Part shown: positions 59,821 through 64,000 of the stretch, piece after piece
Layout of the letters: every line of letters starts with the position of its first letter
How positions within the stretch are numbered: position 1 is the stretch's first letter
DNA from: Sclerurus mexicanus
Taxonomy: Eukaryota > Chordata > Aves > Passeriformes > Furnariidae
Length of the DNA: 64,000 nt
Direction of reading: 5' to 3'
NCBI GenBank assembly: GCA_013396755.1
Contig: VWZF01002475.1
Span: 510,902 to 574,901 of the forward strand
Notes under the pieces: model-generated
The model's input: the letters and a program-made list of their open reading frames with translations, nothing else
Told to the model about the DNA's origin: nothing
Database searches by the model: none
Translations under genes and position numbers: made by a program

Positions 59821-62800
59821 AAATGCCAGCCAAGCCTTAGAACAACAAAGGTGTTCAGCTATATTCCTATCTTGACCTCCTTTATTGTGAAAATAAGTTT
59901 AAATATACTTTAAAATAAAGATGTATGTGCCAGAAATGAAGGATAAACGGTGTTAGAGTAACTTCTAGGAATCTGCAGGTCACAGAGAAAGGCTGGTCAG
60001 GAAGCCTGGTTTTACATGTTGCTTAATTTTTGGAAAATCCTTTAAATGTCATATTTGGTGTTTCTTTCTGTAACTGTTTTCTCAAAGTAAGCCCATGTCC
60101 CTAATTCTTATGTTTCTCTGAATGTTATTCTCAAAAATTCTCCCCATTCAAGATTTTAGTAAAAATATTAATGCCTAAGTATTTAATTTGGAAATTCCTA
60201 ATGTTTGCACAGTCACATCTTTTAAAATCTTCAAAATGTGTTATGGCATCAGGCAAAACAACCAAAATGCACTAATTTTTTAAATAATTTATTTCTCTTC
60301 AGGGCTAAATTGTTCCCTTAGGCAGATTTTCCCACTGGACAAATTCATTTGGTCTCTCTTCAGGACTTTAGTGTTCAGTGAAATAAACAAGACACTTTTA
60401 GTTCCTCCAATGCTCTTTGGGATCTGTCGAGATGCAGTTCTGAAGTCTTGCCCTGGTGTGATTCCTTTTGGAACATGTATTTCATTTCCCTTAGACCCAA
60501 GTCTCCTGTAACACCCCACAGAAATGCTTTCAATTGACTGTAGTTCCTACTAACTTATTTTAAGAGACTCAGAGACTCCATAGGTGGTGTGTGTTATTTC
60601 TAGCCATGCTCTGTCTTGCATTCACCACCTCAGAAGCCCCTATGATTCCCTGAGCTACCTTGATGCACCCTGGGGTAAGGCAGGGGGTAAATATGGCACA
60701 GCTGATGGCCCTGACTATGCACTTGGAGAGGATCTCATCCACCCCCATTGGGCTGAACCCATTTTTGTGTAAAGCCATTTGGGTATTTCATACACTGAAA
60801 GTTTAAGGCAGCAAACTGACTTTGCTCTGCTCCATAATCTTAAAAGCGCACAATCGTAACTGGCGTTTTGTCACCTCTATAAAACAAGACCTGCCTTAAA
60901 ATGTAAAGTGTTTAAAATTGGCATTTCTGAGCCCCAAGCTGAAAGCAGCCCTTCTGCAGAAGCATGACAATATGCATCATTTTCATAATAAGGGCAAGTG
61001 GAGAGACTGCCAGCTGGTTTGTATAACGTGCCTACTCTGGCCCAGCAGCAAGAAGAGTTATAGCTACTTGAAATGTTGATGTATATGATGTCCCATGCAC
61101 TGAACTATGAAGCCCAATGGTTCCTGGAATATTAAATTGATATTGTAGCAGCTTGAAAACTGACCTGCAGTAAATATGTTGTTGTTCTGCATTTGTGCTG
61201 TTGCTGTTAGCATTTAGCAAGGTGACCGACTCCTGGAAATTGGAAAACTTCTTTCCTAGAGAGCGGTGTGCAACTAGAAGTGTTGTCAAGAAGTGTTTAA
61301 AATATGAACCCATAGGTGCCTGAATTAATCAAGGCTTCTTTGCACATAGGTAACTCTTAAGCACCTGGTTCTGGATACATGAGTGTTTGCTGGATGCTTT
61401 TCTGAAAGTTTTGTATAAAATAATAATATTAAACTAAAACTTGTTCAGGGCTGGGTCTTGAGGTGTGCTAATCATATAGACAAAAATAAGGATGTTGCGA
61501 ACCCCTCTCTTCCACATATTATTAGTGTTTGTCCCTCCTAAATGGTCTCTGTTTTTCTGCCTCACTTTTTGTCTCTATTCAGCAGTGTCCATGCTTTAAT
61601 TCAAATGTGAACTTTCATTACTGTCTGTGCCCCAAAGGAGGTGTTCGCTGTTGTTAATAATGCAGAAGATTTTAATTTATGCTTCATCCAATGTAAAAAT
61701 CACAGCACCCCTGCTGCTGAGAGCCCTTTTCTGTTCCCTTTTGCAAACTGGTTGTTCTGTATTTAATGTTAGAAAAGCTGGAAGAGTATTACCAAGTATT
61801 TTGACAAAGTTGACCAGAAGTCATTTTACTTTTATAACCATTATACTGATATATAATTCTCTTTTATTGATCACTCCTCAATGTATGACTATAATTATAT
61901 TGAGTGCAATAAGCAATATTATGAGGGATTTTACTTCTTCATCCTGTTTGTTTGAAGTCTCAACTGTAGGGCCAATTTTCACATTCCTTAAAGAAAGAAT
62001 TGCTAAAATAAATTCAATCACAGAAGCTTTTAAAATTTGAAATCCCAGGAAGCTAATTAGCATTTCCTTTTAAGACTGCTTCCTGCTTTTTTATGTACAT
62101 ATAGATTTGGACCTCAGATGGGTTTGGCACCTCTCCAACATCAAGATCAGGTGATCTTTTTTATTTTTTATTTTTTTCCCCTGTAGAACTTCCAGCTTTT
62201 GCAGAGCATCATGGCAATTAAAGGGAAAAAAAAAAAAAAAAGAAGAAAAAAGGGGAAAAAGTCCATCATTATTGCCTTTTTCCCCCAAGTAAACAGTGAT
62301 CATGTATTAACAGTGTACTTTAAAATTTGTAGTTGTGTTGTTTTGCTTCACACTCAGATGATATAGCCATACCAAAAATACAGTGACCTTGTGCAATCTT
62401 TCTATGTTTTTCAGCAATAAATACAGCATTTGGAAATGAAATAATTTTATAATAATCCTTTCATACCATGATGCACCAAGCTGCTCATTTGTTCATGGGC
62501 TGGCAGGTAAACATTGCAATTGCGTAGGATCCTTACAGCATACAATGCTGTGTACAACAGCTAGGTGACTAAATCTACGTACCAGCAGCATGCTCTCTTA
62601 ATAAATCTGTGCACATCACATATCCACTTTGTAATCTGAAAGCGGTGCCAAGTAAAAAGGAGATTTTGATCATATAGCTAATGGGAGAGCCATATGTTTC
62701 TTTCCTCAAACAAAGGCCTAGGTGGAATACCAGACTCAAACTTGGTGTAGAGTCACTTTGCTGTTTTTCGCCTTCTTTAAGGTATGATCCACATTATGCT

Positions 62801-64000
62801 CTGCATCAAATTTTTTCACTTGTGCACATTTTTATTTTTAAAGGAAGCGTAGAGGCCTGGGAGCTGATGGGGAGCAGGAGGGATAAGGGAATAATGACGC
62901 AGGTTTTAATAAAGAAACTCTTCCCATGAGGGAGGAGAGGAGATGATTGTGACTTTAATAAAAGAGAAAAAAATTCTGCCAGTATCAAGAAAATAAAAAA
63001 AATAATTCAAAGTTCAACATGTACACTTGAGATGCTTCCAAAGAAAAGTGCTTTCAACCTTTGAAGAAAATGTGACTTTTTTTTGTATTTACAAAAGGTC
63101 TTTGGAGTGAAGAAAGGGGGGTTTGTTTAGTAGGATCCCCTGTAGCTGCTCAGTGGGACAGGAAGGTAAAACAGCAAGTTCCTGCGTTGTATCGTAGTCC
63201 AAAGTTTAAATAGGATAAACTTCAATACCAGAAACCAGGCCAAGGATCTCTGCTACACAGGATTCACAGTTATTCTTTAAGAGTATCTATGACAGGATGC
63301 TGATAAATATCTGTATTATTAATGAGTCATGGTTCATGTTAGCCAGATCTTTGGTGATATTTTCACTTCATATTCGAGTACTGGTGGGAAAATAGCTGAT
63401 GATTGTCAGGTTAGGTACACTTTCCATTTGCTTTGCTGTTCTAAATCATTAGTCAAGTAGTATTTATAAACCTGTGCTCAGCAATTATGGTACTTTTCTT
63501 GACATGGAGCTTTCATTTAATACTTCCCAACTCAGGGTGTTCTCCTGACTCTGTGTTTTATCTTTTTGCACTCTTATTGAAGGCAGCTCAAAAGAACCAA
63601 CTTGGATGATATAAAATGTGTAGCACTGAGTTCCCCAGTACCTCCAAATGTGAACATTAACCAGCTCACAGAAAATTCCTGTGGTGGATTCGCATGTGTG
63701 ATGCTGTATCGATAAATCATATTATGGCTCCATTAGTGGTGAGGAATTATTTTAAGGACTTAAGAATTTTTAATCTCAATCCCTTTTCCTTTCAATAGCA
63801 TGTTGGAGTAGCTAGTATCAATGTCAGTACCTAAGCTGGGGGAGCTGCTATAAGCGACTGATACTGATGCTTCTTTTCCTGCCCTCACCCAAAGGAAAAT
63901 AAACTAGCTGTAACAAAGAACAGACATTGTTCTGCCATCCCAGAAAAGGTATTTCATTCTGCTCTATCAGAATTGGACAAGCAGAACATCCCCATGCTCT
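59821..64000. other. Non-coding sequence, 4.2 kb, with low-complexity tracts
   Basis: 60790-61010 looks like a conserved element (ATATGCATCATTTTC, several isolated CpG). A minus-strand frame of 69 codons (60569-60778) and a + frame of 137 codons (61627-62040) show no domain. The segment ends without a gene. Confidence 0.45.
62155..62261. repeat. T-rich tract and A-rich tract in inverted arrangement
   Basis: A T-rich run ending in CCCC (62156-62181) faces an A-rich run with GGG and GGGG (62223-62260) about 40 bp on. The two could pair imperfectly as a long AT-rich hairpin. Both are low-complexity DNA, and replication slippage is the simplest origin. Confidence 0.6.

Noticed and set aside
60569..60778. 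Minus frame that at first looked like a decayed transposon protein
   Set aside because: Could not be matched to CR1, retroviral or DNA-transposon proteins from memory. The opposite strand is also open, so no call was made.
61627..62040. 137-codon + frame with hydrophobic runs
   Set aside because: It begins at a non-ATG codon and is Ile/Leu/Ser-rich from AT-rich DNA. Nothing recognised.
1..64000. CRISPR arrays, phage or plasmid genes, tRNA or rRNA genes
   Set aside because: No regularly spaced repeats, no bacterial gene density and no cloverleaf or ribosomal words were found. CR1 copies mark this as bird-like nuclear DNA.

Overview
The window looks like a 64 kb piece of bird chromosome that is non-coding throughout: either a gene desert or the inside of very large introns. 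Five clear fragments, plus one doubtful one, match my recollection of the 3' end of CR1, the dominant LINE of birds. Other interspersed repeats are few and very old: one MIR-type SINE fragment and decayed pieces of an amniote repeat. The sequence is AT-rich and long stop-free frames are absent. The longest is 191 codons and resembles no family I know. No bacterial, viral or plasmid features, no CRISPR array, no tRNA or rRNA and no recognisable protein-coding gene were found.

Layout. From 1 to 13956 the sequence is plain non-coding DNA with one CR1 copy (4918-5227), a cluster of GATA motifs (1731-1813) and short perfect inverted repeats. From 13957 to 20457 there are two places where a good splice acceptor and a good splice donor bracket a possible small exon (14232-14281 and 18419-18578, + strand). 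Two CR1 pieces in minus orientation follow (20458-20660 and 24149-24228). A CpG-rich island of about 100 bp (26537-26640) lies just before an 11-base run of N beside a 13-G homopolymer. From 27 to 34 kb there is a perfect ATGCATATGCAT POU-type palindrome (28388-28399), a CR1 copy (29604-29726) and a GC-rich segment ending in a splice donor (31448-31640).

The most promoter- or enhancer-like part of the window is 34600-35700. It holds a perfect 14-bp palindrome, a CpG cluster with a TATA-like box, and an AT-rich stretch with an overlapping nuclear-receptor and CRE motif. From 39.5 to 50.4 kb there are CR1 pieces and quiet sequence. A possible minus-strand exon with a 73-codon open frame lies at 50397-50654. 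The last 12 kb hold several stretches that read like conserved non-coding elements, a MIR fragment (56245-56420), a third CpG cluster (57345-57460) and a decayed ancient amniote repeat (57535-58110).

No gene pathway can be described. Recognisable transposon sequence is only about 1 kb of CR1 (below 2 %) plus a few hundred bases of older repeats. That low density, the scattered CpG clusters and the homeobox-, POU-, GATA- and CRE-like motifs fit a regulatory landscape around a developmental gene outside the window, but this is inference. Conservation and RNA data would decide it. I found no convincing new biological system. The best leads are the three spliced-exon candidates and the 34.6-35.7 kb block.
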